Notes under the pieces: model-generated
The model's input: the letters and a program-made list of their open reading frames with translations, nothing else
What the model was told of the DNA's origin: nothing
Databases searched by the model: none
Translations under genes and position numbers: made by a program
Origin: Gemmatimonadota bacterium
GTDB lineage: Bacteria > Gemmatimonadota > Gemmatimonadetes > Gemmatimonadales > GWC2-71-9
Direction of reading: 5' to 3'
DNA length: 34,814 bases
NCBI GenBank assembly: GCA_020351775.1
Contig: CP070666.1
Span: 3,689,792 to 3,724,605, forward strand
Shown here: positions 14,910 to 22,640 of the stretch, piece by piece
Layout: the number at the start of each line of letters is the position of its first letter
How positions within the stretch are numbered: the first letter of the stretch is position 1

Positions 14910-16133
14910 CTAGGCCGTTGTGCGGAGACGATAGTGGTGTCTCCCACGATCCATGCCCGCTCTCACAGCGAGGCCAAGCCCCACTCCTGCCACCGCCCCT
15001 GCCCATTCGAAGACCGGCATCGCCAACAATCCCGTAGCGGCCGGAACCAACAGCAGTGCGGCGACGACGATGCACCCGCCAAACAACGAATGCACATTGG
15101 GGCGCATCCAGTAGCCTAACGGTACCAGCAACAGGCACATCCATACGGCATTGGCCAGTTGCTGTAACCAGGAGGGGGCGCTCTCTACGAACTGCAGCAA
15201 CGTCCATCCCGACCCAGGTGTGAATCCCAGATCACACTCGTCGTCTCCACCGACCGCAACGCAATAACCCGAGCCTTCACGCCAGACTGCGATCACAACC
15301 GTGTCACCGACCGCAGAAGCCATCACATCGCGGACGATCACCGTCGGTCGATCCAAACGAAACGACTCGGCGCGCATCCGCAGCCTGTAATAGAGATCCC
15401 GCCCACGCAGGCCCAACAGCACGAGCCTGTTCCGTTCCGCATCCGCAATACTGAAGAGCGCGGACAGTCGCGTAGTCGGTGGACCGGCTACGGTCCGTAC
15501 GCGTATTGGGCTACCTCGTCTCAGCAGACGTGCTATCGCGACCGTGCTGTCGAGTCTCGTGGATGGCATCGGGAGTGTGCCTATGGTTGCCTCCAGCACG
15601 CTGCCGCCATACGGGTCTAGGTGCCGCAGTCTGGGGGTCCACTGACCGTAGTAGGTGGAATCGGTGAACGCCGGTTGCAGCATCACACCGGTGAGTGCCG
15701 CACAGGCGGCCACGGCCAGCGCCGCCGACAGAACCAACCACCGCGCGAGATTCTCAGCAGGCGTCAGCCAGTAGCGCGCCAAGACGACGAGACCGAACCC
15801 CAGGCCGCTTCCTGCAGAGTTCGCCAATAGGTCGCCGATACTGGCATCACGCCCAGGTATCGCAGTTTGAGCGAGCTCAACAGCCGCCGACACGACCGCT
15901 GCGATGGCAAACGCATTCCTGTGTCGCACACCCGCCAACGCCAGACCCGACCCGAGCGGCGCAAACAGAAAGACATTGAGGATCATGTCCGCGGCGCCGC
16001 GCGTACCGCAGAAGATGCAGCGCCAGTCGGCCGTCGCAGCCCCTGGGTCCGGATACAGCGTCAGCCCGGCGATGACGACCAGCGACGCTGCCACCAGGAC
16101 CCGGCCTACGTCGCGTCGCTGTATGGTGCTCAT
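14910..16133 (-). CDS. VanZ-like membrane protein with an inserted jelly-roll-like domain
   Basis: A 407-aa inner-membrane protein. The N-terminal part is VanZ-like, with four or so helices and the segment MILNVFLFAPLGSGLAL followed by VELAQTAIPGRDASIGDLLANSAGSGLG (about 50-110). A soluble block (about 150-320) of alternating beta-type sequence follows; its strands resemble a LamG/concanavalin fold (TVVIAVWREG, WTLLQFV). The protein ends in two or three more helices (about 330-395). VanZ proteins often occur in XrtA EPS loci, with no settled biochemical role. The ATG at 16133 overlaps the stop of the DegT gene by 4 bp (ATGA), so the two are coupled. I looked for exosortase residues (Cys, Arg, His of the transpeptidase core) and did not find the pattern. 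Confidence 0.75.
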   Translation of the reverse strand: MSTIQRRDVGRVLVAASLVVIAGLTLYPDPGAATADWRCIFCGTRGAADMILNVFLFAPLGSGLALAGVRHRNAFAIAAVVSAAVELAQTAIPGRDASIGDLLANSAGSGLGFGLVVLARYWLTPAENLARWLVLSAALAVAACAALTGVMLQPAFTDSTYYGQWTPRLRHLDPYGGSVLEATIGTLPMPSTRLDSTVAIARLLRRGSPIRVRTVAGPPTTRLSALFSIADAERNRLVLLGLRGRDLYYRLRMRAESFRLDRPTVIVRDVMASAVGDTVVIAVWREGSGYCVAVGGDDECDLGFTPGSGWTLLQFVESAPSWLQQLANAVWMCLLLVPLGYWMRPNVHSLFGGCIVVAALLLVPAATGLLAMPVFEWAGAVAGVGLGLAVRAGMDRGRHHYRLRTTA

Positions 16134-17416
16134 GCGCCGTCATCCGTGGCAAAGTTGGAGAGTAGCACCTGCAGGCGCGCGACATCCCTGTCCGTAAGTC
16201 TGCTGTGGGTCGGGACGGTGAACAGCCGCGCTGCCAGAGTGCGGGCGCCGGCGAAGTCTGCGGACTGATTGCGACAGCGGCTGCGGAAGCCTGTGAGATC
16301 CGCCAGAGCCGTTGGATACCCCGGCATCACACCGAGACGCCTTGCCTGTGCAGATGCCAGTGCTACCACGGCCCGCTGCTCGGCGATGATCGGCAACCTC
16401 AGGTAGCCGGGCTCGGCGCGCGGCGGTGGAGCAATCGAATCCATCCACTGGCTCTGCTCGACAGACTGGAGCAATTGCCTCGCGTTCTGCTTGCGGCAGA
16501 CAGATTCGCGCTCCGCCGCAGCCCACGTGCGCGATAGAACTGCAGCCGCCGTGGGCGTGATGCTCGCCGGCGGCGCTGGATCCCGATAGATGGTCTCGCC
16601 AAGCCGCAAGAACGGCAGGGATGCGGGGATGCCGTACACGCTTGGCGAGCCGAGAACCCACTGTGCCGTGGCACCGACCAGATGCCTGACGCCACGGTGG
16701 CGGACTGCCACCTGCGGCGTGGCGTGCTGCACCAACTCACGCCCGCTCCGCTGTGTGGTCAGTAGCGCGCCACCGGACCCACCGGTAACTCCTTTGCCCC
16801 GTCCGAAACTCAATACGGCGACTGCGCCGAACGCACCGAGCGGCACGCCACCGTATTGTGCACCGTGCCCCTGAGCCGCATCCTCGATGACGGAAACACC
16901 GTATCGTCCACAGAGCTCGACAACCGGGTCGATATCGATCGGGATGCCGTAGAGATGCGCCAACACGACGGCTGCGGGCCGCTGTTCCAATGCGGCTATC
17001 AGGCTGCCGGCGTCGGGCCCCAGCGTGCGTGGATCCAAGTCGTACAACACCACTTCTACGTCGGCACCCTCAGCGGCGGTGGCAATGTCGTAGCAGCCGT
17101 ACGCGGGGAGCGCGACCAACGGCTTGGGCCGGCTGCGACACAGCGCGCGGATGGCCAATGTCAGGGCAGCGGTGCCACTGTCCGTAAGCAATACATCGCG
17201 GGCACCGAACTTAGCGGCGATCAGATTGCGGACCATTGCAGTCGCTTCACGGTCCGGCAACACCAATGCCTTCCATCCGGCCACTACGCTGCCCAACGAG
17301 AGCGGGGAATAAACGGGGGGCTGCGTTCGCAGTATCAAGGTAGGAAGCGGACGATCCGAGGACCGGCTGCGTTCGCGATACGCAACGGCAGGTGCTTCCA
17401 GATCCGCGGTCCCCAC
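16130..17416 (-). CDS. DegT/DnrJ/EryC1/StrS-type PLP aminotransferase
   Basis: A 428-aa (from GTG 17416) PLP enzyme of the sugar aminotransferase family, expected to aminate a keto-sugar nucleotide. Motifs are TDSGTAALTLAIRAL (78-92, phosphate-binding region), EDAAQGHGA (178-186, with D179 and Q182) and the Schiff-base Lys K208 in SFGRGKGVTGG. The start is uncertain. GTG 17416 would overlap the FemAB-like gene by 82 bp, while a TTG at 17338 overlapping its stop (TTGA) would give 402 aa. Neither has a good Shine-Dalgarno. The 3' end overlaps the VanZ gene. The family call is good; the substrate is unknown. Confidence 0.85.
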   Translation of the reverse strand: MGTADLEAPAVAYRERSRSSDRPLPTLILRTQPPVYSPLSLGSVVAGWKALVLPDREATAMVRNLIAAKFGARDVLLTDSGTAALTLAIRALCRSRPKPLVALPAYGCYDIATAAEGADVEVVLYDLDPRTLGPDAGSLIAALEQRPAAVVLAHLYGIPIDIDPVVELCGRYGVSVIEDAAQGHGAQYGGVPLGAFGAVAVLSFGRGKGVTGGSGGALLTTQRSGRELVQHATPQVAVRHRGVRHLVGATAQWVLGSPSVYGIPASLPFLRLGETIYRDPAPPASITPTAAAVLSRTWAAAERESVCRKQNARQLLQSVEQSQWMDSIAPPPRAEPGYLRLPIIAEQRAVVALASAQARRLGVMPGYPTALADLTGFRSRCRNQSADFAGARTLAARLFTVPTHSRLTDRDVARLQVLLSNFATDDGA

Positions 17417-18387
17417 GAGTAGCGGGCGTCATCTGGTGACGGAGTCGACGCCTCGCCGCGACGGTGATACTGATACCACCAGAGCGGAACCTCGCGTGCC
17501 CCCCACTGCCGCTTGAATCTGTGCGTGCCACTTCCAGGCGTGCAGCGCCCGAAGTTGAACGTGTGAAGCCCTTGCGATACTGCCCGCTCCAGGAAACTCC
17601 AATAGAGCAGCATATTGGGTGCGATTCGATTGTATTCCACGAGAGAGGCAGCCCAGGTCATCTCGAACTCGCCATTCCACTGAAAGCCGCAACCGGCCGC
17701 CACAGCCTTGTCACCGAGGTAGGCACACCCGAACCAGACACTCTCGGGGAAGGCGCGTGCAATCTCCTGGAACAGGCGGCGTGGCTGCGTGGGGGTACCG
17801 AGGTCTCGCATGTGATGCGAGAAGACGCCGAAGAAGCTGTCGAGCTGGTCCAGGCCAAACTTGGCAACGACGCCTTCCTTCCTCGGCCTGCGGATCTGGC
17901 TCCTGAGCTTGGCCTTGAAGCCGTCCCACAGTTGAGTGGGATCATCGGGCGGGAGATCGAGCAATAGCGTGACCTTGCGATGGGAAACGGGCAGGTCAAC
18001 ATCCAGCTCGGTTGTGCTACGCAACTCCAGGAGACCAGCACCGCTTTCCCGAGCCAGTTCGGTCGCGTGGTCGGTCAGTCGCCTCACCGCCGTAGCCGAG
18101 CCAAGCGGACCACCGTAGTTGAGAAACGGCATGGATATGAGAAAGTGGCCGAATACCCTGCTCCGCACCCTGACGAGTGGCAAGACGCCGGTCAATCTAC
18201 CCTGGGCGTCGCAAGCACTCAGATAGAGACACTCATGCCGAAAGACGTTCTCGACGACTTGCTTCCAGCCGTGAAGATGGAAGTGTGTCCATCCCGTCTG
18301 GGAGCGAACGAGCTCATCCCACTGCCCGCCCGCGCCCTGGAACTGCGCTATCTGGAGACCGCTGTCACCGTCACCGCCCGCTGACAC
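17335..18387 (-). CDS. FemAB-like (GNAT-fold) protein, XrtA-system type
   Basis: A 350-aa protein of the FemAB family associated with XrtA/PEP-CTERM EPS loci, likely an aminoacyl- or acyltransferase acting on an amino sugar or peptide. Recognisable features are GWTHFHLHGWKQVVENVF near the N-terminus, FLNYGGPLG, KAKLRSQIRRPRKEG and the C-terminal block NMLLYWSFLERAVSQGLHTF..GRCTPGSGTHRFKRQWGA. The GTG at 18387 is preferred because GAGGG lies about 6 bp upstream and it overlaps the deacetylase stop by only 17 bp. The frame is open to 18561, but that stretch is entirely within the deacetylase gene. The acceptor is unknown. Confidence 0.85.
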   Translation of the reverse strand: MSAGGDGDSGLQIAQFQGAGGQWDELVRSQTGWTHFHLHGWKQVVENVFRHECLYLSACDAQGRLTGVLPLVRVRSRVFGHFLISMPFLNYGGPLGSATAVRRLTDHATELARESGAGLLELRSTTELDVDLPVSHRKVTLLLDLPPDDPTQLWDGFKAKLRSQIRRPRKEGVVAKFGLDQLDSFFGVFSHHMRDLGTPTQPRRLFQEIARAFPESVWFGCAYLGDKAVAAGCGFQWNGEFEMTWAASLVEYNRIAPNMLLYWSFLERAVSQGLHTFNFGRCTPGSGTHRFKRQWGAREVPLWWYQYHRRGEASTPSPDDARYSWGPRIWKHLPLRIANAAGPRIVRFLP

Positions 18388-19207
18388 CGGCGCCCTCGGC
18401 GATCGATGTGAAGCGGAACTCCCCGAGCAGCCGTTCCAGGCGTGCGCGGGTCCGCCCGATGCCGGCATAGTGCCGCAACCTGGTGACCGGGGGCACCGGC
18501 ACACAGGGTTGATCGGGATCGACTTCCCAAGGGTGAATGTAGAACGTCGCCGGAGTTCCATTCAGTTCTGCTTGGGCGATAGCGGCACTCACCAATCCGT
18601 AGGGAAAGAGACGGAAGTACGCACCACCCGCCGCCGGGATGTTGAGACCCCAGCGCCGCAGTGTGGCTGGCGGTATCTCGAGAATAGAGCCCTCATCGCG
18701 GTCGATCCAATGCGGGGAGCGGTTCCCGTTCCTGTAGCCGTACCCGTTGCGACGCACCGGGAACAAACTCGAATCGTAGCGATACCCCTCTCCCAGCAGG
18801 ATGTCCAGGGCCCATTCTGAGCCGCGCACAATCGAATAACTGGGCGCCCGGAAACCGATCACCGGACTGCCCGATAGCTCCTCCAGCAGAGCCTTGGATC
18901 GCCGTACCGAATCGCGAAACTCCTCCGGCGTCTGGTCAAGTACTCGGGCGTGATCCCAACCGTGGGATGCAATCTCGTGACCTGCCTGCACTATGCGGTG
19001 GATCAGGTCCGGATGCCGCTCCGCTATCCAGCCCAGGATGAAGAAGGTCGCACCAGCTTCGTGCTCATCCAACGCTTCGAGCAGGTATTCCACGCCGAGC
19101 CCAACGCGACTTTCGTAGCTGTGCCACTGCGCGCGTGAGATGAACGGCTCGAACGCCGAAACCTGGAAATACTCCTCGACATCTACCGTGAAGTAGTGCG
19201 CTATCAC
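18371..19207 (-). CDS. XrtA/PEP-CTERM-type polysaccharide deacetylase
   Basis: A 278-aa CE4-fold deacetylase of the subfamily found in XrtA EPS loci. It opens with YFTVDVEEYFQVSAFEP (D9 in place of the usual TFDD start), then ATFFILGWIAERHP, GHEIASHGWDHARV (metal ligands H82 and H86), GFRAPSYSI, YRYDSSLFPVR and FYIHPWEVDPDQP. The usual VDVED is VDVEE here. The start is GTG at 19207, matching the family's short N-terminus; GAGGAG lies about 12 bp upstream, slightly far. It is the first gene of a four-gene unit with overlapping ends. A near-consensus sigma54 promoter lies just upstream. Confidence 0.93.
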   Translation of the reverse strand: MIAHYFTVDVEEYFQVSAFEPFISRAQWHSYESRVGLGVEYLLEALDEHEAGATFFILGWIAERHPDLIHRIVQAGHEIASHGWDHARVLDQTPEEFRDSVRRSKALLEELSGSPVIGFRAPSYSIVRGSEWALDILLGEGYRYDSSLFPVRRNGYGYRNGNRSPHWIDRDEGSILEIPPATLRRWGLNIPAAGGAYFRLFPYGLVSAAIAQAELNGTPATFYIHPWEVDPDQPCVPVPPVTRLRHYAGIGRTRARLERLLGEFRFTSIAEGAGVSGR

Positions 19208-19243
19208 TTTGATGAATCACTCTCCTCAGACTCAACCTGTGGT

Positions 19244-19259
19244 CGCAACTTGTGTGCCC
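19244..19259 (-). promoter_or_regulatory. Candidate sigma54 promoter for the deacetylase-VanZ unit
   Basis: The minus strand reads GGGCACACAAGTTGCG: GGCAC and TTGC with exact spacing, one of the two closest matches in the window. The predicted start is near 19233, about 26 nt before the GTG at 19207. Confidence 0.65.
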
Positions 19260-19419
19260 CGCCCAAGCCAGCCCACCGCTGCCCCACAGCCACGCTGTGA
19301 TACCCGATAAGAATGGTCGGGCCTCGATTCGGCGGGGCAGCCCCTCCCAGCCGGCGCTTGAGCCCAGCGGCTGGCGGCGCGCTCCGCCACTGTGTCATGC
19401 GACGACGGGGACAATAACA

Positions 19420-19441
19420 TGTGTTGCGGCAAGACAACACA
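19420..19441. promoter_or_regulatory. TGTGTTG-N8-CAACACA dyad
   Basis: A perfect 7-bp inverted repeat separated by CGGCAAGA. It lies about 150 bp upstream of the rightward and about 195 bp upstream of the leftward predicted sigma54 start, so one site could serve both. Its core TGTTGC...CAACA is shared with the dyad at 31473-31490 (14 of 18 positions). Confidence 0.4.
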
Positions 19442-19553
19442 ACCGAAGGTGTGTCCCGGTACGCCCCCGCCAGGATGGGGATCGGCATACGCAACCGCTT
19501 GTGATTAAACCACTTACGCGAGACAACACGGGCACGACTCGCACACCCGGTGT

Positions 19554-19569
19554 CGGCGCTGTCCTTGCA
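19554..19569 (+). promoter_or_regulatory. Candidate sigma54 promoter for the receptor-lipoprotein unit
   Basis: CGGCGCTGTCCTTGCA has GGC-C and TTGCA with exact spacing. The predicted start near 19580 gives a leader of about 55 nt to the ATG at 19635. Confidence 0.6.
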
Positions 19570-19634
19570 CGCCCCCAAGGAGACACAGGTAGCTATAATT
19601 CAGTGCCTGCCAAACCATTACCAACCCTTCCTAA

Positions 19635-22600
19635 ATGAGTGCACCGGACACGGGGAAGACATTGACGAGCAACAGAATAGTCTCGCGAGCCCTGACCTTG
19701 GCTTTGGCGATGGGCTTTTTGGGCACGGGCGCCTCAGCCCAGAGCATCGTTGCCGGCAGCATAGACGGCATCGTAACTGATGGCGCCGGCATTCCATTGC
19801 GGGGTGTCCACTTGATTCTCACGCAGACAGCGTCGGGGATCACACGCGAATCTGAGACCGACCGCCTGGGCCGGTTCGAGTTCCTATTACTCCAGCCCGG
19901 CGAGTACACACTCTTCGCCGAGCGGCTGGGTGATCAGCCGGTCGCGGTATCGGGCATACCTGTCGGCCAGGGTCGCAGGATCTCGGTCCCGATCTCGCTT
20001 GAGCCGGTCGAACTCCCCGTCATGGAGGTGCGATCGGAACGCTATGGCAGCGCCGCATTGAAGATCGGCGGGAGTGACGGCGGCCGGCTGTTCACGGACC
20101 TCGAGCTGGCCGAGATGCCGCACTGGACCCGTGAGGCAGCGGAGCTGGGACGATTCGCCACCAACTCGGACGCAACGCTGGCCACTGAGGGACTACCGAC
20201 TCAGTTGGTCGGGTTCCGCGTAGACGGAGTCCCATTCCAAGGGGTGGTGCACGGTGGGCTGCCGTGGCAGCCTCTACGCACCGCGCCATTCACGGTGGCG
20301 TCGTTCGAGCAACTCCAGATGCTGACCAACGGTGTGGACGTGGAGTACAGCGGGTCCGCCGGGGCGTCACTGAGCGGGTTCTCACGGCGCGGCACCAGGG
20401 ACCTCGAGTTCGGCGTGTTCGGTGACTGGACCGGCAGCGCAATGTCCGGCTCTAAGTACATCGACTCGGGCTCGCTGTCATACAATTCAGTACGCGGCGG
20501 CATCACCGCTTCGGGGCCCATAGTACGGGACACCTCGCACTTCATAGTGGGATTCGAAGCCCGTAAGCTGGAGACGGCGCTGCCCAGCGCCTGGGTGCCG
20601 ACGGACGCGGATTCAGCGTTCGTAGCGGCGGCAGCCAATTCCTTTGGAGTTGACCTCTCGGGATACGTGCAGCCTCGGTTGACATCCACCGATCTGTACA
20701 CCGGGTTCGGTCGATTGGACTGGCAGTTCGGAGAACAGACCGCTCTTGCCGTCCGTGCGGATTTCGGGTCACTGAAGAGCATGAATCCGGTCCTGGGATG
20801 GCAGCGGCTGCCGACCGAGGGGGTGGAGCTCAAAGGCACCGACATATTTGGCACCGCGTCGTTGGCCACGCGGATCTCTCGCGTGTTCGGATTGGAGCTG
20901 CGAGTTGGATTCGGGTCCAGCAGGCGCGAGTACTCGCTGGGTGAACTTCCGGCGACCTCTCTCGCCAGCTGGCCAATCGTGTTGGGAACTGATCCAGTGT
21001 TACCGGGTGATTTCTCACAGTTCGCCTTCTGGGCCAACGAGACCCTGCACTTCAGGCTCTCTAATCACAGCTTCAAGTTGGGGGGCACGGCCCGGATAGC
21101 TTCGACTGACCACTCCCATACGCCCTATCGGTTCGGAGGTTTCTATTTTGGGGGGTTGGACGATTTCGCCAACCGGGATGCCCGCTACGACCAATCGGTG
21201 AGCTCGTTTCCCAACGCCGAGTTCATTACTAGTGAGTTCGGCGGCTACCTGCAGGATACTTGGACTCCACTCACAGGGGTTGCAATTACCGCAGGATTCC
21301 GGCTCGACTGGGAGCTGCTGCCTAGTGGCGAGGTGCGGCTCAACCAGCGGTGGTTCGATTTGACAGGCGTTTCCAACGCGGCTGTCCCCTCGTCCATCTT
21401 CAAGGTCAGTCCGCGGATGGGCTTGGTGGTCGAGCGTGGGTCTTATATCGTTCGCGCCGACTGGACCGTGCACCACGGAACGGTCGAGCCCACAACGTTC
21501 GCTGAGGTCGTGACCACGGGCGGCAGCATCGACCGCCGCCGGGGACTCGGTCAGCTGAGCGGCTGGCCTAACCCGCCCGACTCTGCCACGGCACCGATCG
21601 CCGGCCCCGTTCTCTCTCTGCTGGACCCTGACTATCGCCCGCCCCGGACGATGCGGACCTCGGTTGGCCTGACGGCGAGAATCGGAACGAATGCTACGTT
21701 CGATATCTCGGGTGCCTACCGCCGGACAGACAATCTCACCCGACGCAACGACCTCAATTTGATCACGGCCGCGTCGTCGGAAGATCAGTACGGGCGACCG
21801 ATGTACGGGACCACGGTTCAGGCAGGCGCAATCCTGGGTGCAGAAGCTGGCACCAACCGACGCTTCAATCAGTTCGACCTGGTGAGTTCGCTGGACTCCG
21901 ACGGATTCTCCGACTATTGGGGCATCACTGCGAGACTGGAGCGGCGGCTTGGCAGCGGGTTGCGGTTATTCGCCAGTTACACGTATTCGCAGACCAAAGA
22001 CAACTGGCTATCCGGTCTGGGCGGCCAGCCAGAGTCTCAGCTGACTCCGTTTCCCGACAGCTTGGGAGGATCGGACTGGGCCCGAGGCCGGTCGGATCTA
22101 GATGTTCCCCATCGCGTAGCAATCGGCTCGGAACTGGACTTCGGGGCGATCAAGTTGTCGGCTTTCTACCGCGGGCAATCGGGAGTGCCGTTCACGCCGG
22201 GGTTCCGCCGCGGACAGGATATGAATGGTGACGGCTCGGCTCACAACGACCCCGCCTTTGTCGACGATCAGATTGCAGGCGTCACCGACCTGCTCTCACA
22301 ATGGGACTGCTTGAGAGATCAGGTAGGACGCTTTGCGGAGCGCAACGCTTGCCGCGGTCCATGGATCGGCACACTCGATCTGAGATTCACCTTGAGAACG
22401 ATCAGACTGGGTTCATACCCGATGGAAGTAGTGGTGGACGCGCTCAACCTGCTCGATGCGGACATCGCCGAGCCTGACCGGGCGATCTACTTGTTGGACC
22501 CCTCTACACCCGTGTCCCGCAATCCCGCGACTGGCGTGGTCACTGTCCCGCTGATAGTGAATCCAGATTTCGGCAAGCCGATGAAGCGTTACTCTAGCGG

Positions 22601-22640
22601 ACGTGCGTTGCGCTTGGGAGTGCATGTGAACTATGACTGA
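19635..22640 (+). CDS. TonB-dependent-receptor-like (Oar-like) outer-membrane protein
   Basis: A 1001-aa outer-membrane protein. The signal peptide ends near GASAQ-S (about residue 36). A CarboxypepD_reg-like beta-sandwich follows (about 40-125, with GIVTDGAGIPLRGVHLILTQ and GRFEFLLLQPGEYTL), then a plug-like region and a long beta-barrel of alternating strands, with Oar-type repeats such as VRGGITASGPIVRDTSHFIVGFEAR. No clear TonB box is seen and the last residues (HVNYD) are not the usual aromatic ending. The ATG at 19635 has no Shine-Dalgarno; a TTG at 19662 with GGGGAAG upstream would leave the signal intact and may be the real start. Its stop overlaps the lipoprotein start by 8 bp. A role in EPS handling is inferred from position only. 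Confidence 0.85.
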   Translation: MSAPDTGKTLTSNRIVSRALTLALAMGFLGTGASAQSIVAGSIDGIVTDGAGIPLRGVHLILTQTASGITRESETDRLGRFEFLLLQPGEYTLFAERLGDQPVAVSGIPVGQGRRISVPISLEPVELPVMEVRSERYGSAALKIGGSDGGRLFTDLELAEMPHWTREAAELGRFATNSDATLATEGLPTQLVGFRVDGVPFQGVVHGGLPWQPLRTAPFTVASFEQLQMLTNGVDVEYSGSAGASLSGFSRRGTRDLEFGVFGDWTGSAMSGSKYIDSGSLSYNSVRGGITASGPIVRDTSHFIVGFEARKLETALPSAWVPTDADSAFVAAAANSFGVDLSGYVQPRLTSTDLYTGFGRLDWQFGEQTALAVRADFGSLKSMNPVLGWQRLPTEGVELKGTDIFGTASLATRISRVFGLELRVGFGSSRREYSLGELPATSLASWPIVLGTDPVLPGDFSQFAFWANETLHFRLSNHSFKLGGTARIASTDHSHTPYRFGGFYFGGLDDFANRDARYDQSVSSFPNAEFITSEFGGYLQDTWTPLTGVAITAGFRLDWELLPSGEVRLNQRWFDLTGVSNAAVPSSIFKVSPRMGLVVERGSYIVRADWTVHHGTVEPTTFAEVVTTGGSIDRRRGLGQLSGWPNPPDSATAPIAGPVLSLLDPDYRPPRTMRTSVGLTARIGTNATFDISGAYRRTDNLTRRNDLNLITAASSEDQYGRPMYGTTVQAGAILGAEAGTNRRFNQFDLVSSLDSDGFSDYWGITARLERRLGSGLRLFASYTYSQTKDNWLSGLGGQPESQLTPFPDSLGGSDWARGRSDLDVPHRVAIGSELDFGAIKLSAFYRGQSGVPFTPGFRRGQDMNGDGSAHNDPAFVDDQIAGVTDLLSQWDCLRDQVGRFAERNACRGPWIGTLDLRFTLRTIRLGSYPMEVVVDALNLLDADIAEPDRAIYLLDPSTPVSRNPATGVVTVPLIVNPDFGKPMKRYSSGRALRLGVHVNYD

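Larger units (their letters stand above)
19208..19634. other. Divergent control region with two sigma54-like promoters (about 430 bp)
   Basis: No gene. Sigma54-like promoters face left (19244-19259) and right (19554-19569), with a 7-bp dyad between them (19420-19441). The octamer GACAACAC occurs twice (19433-19440 and 19522-19529). A TATAAT at 19594-19599 lacks a -35. Confidence 0.55.

Noticed and set aside
14910..16133. Possible exosortase
   Set aside because: The multi-helix protein in an XrtA-like locus raised the idea, but the sequence is VanZ-like and lacks the spaced Cys/Arg/His exosortase pattern.
19594..19599. Perfect TATAAT upstream of the receptor-like gene
   Set aside because: No -35 at 16-19 bp; the sigma54-like element at 19554-19569 explains the region better.
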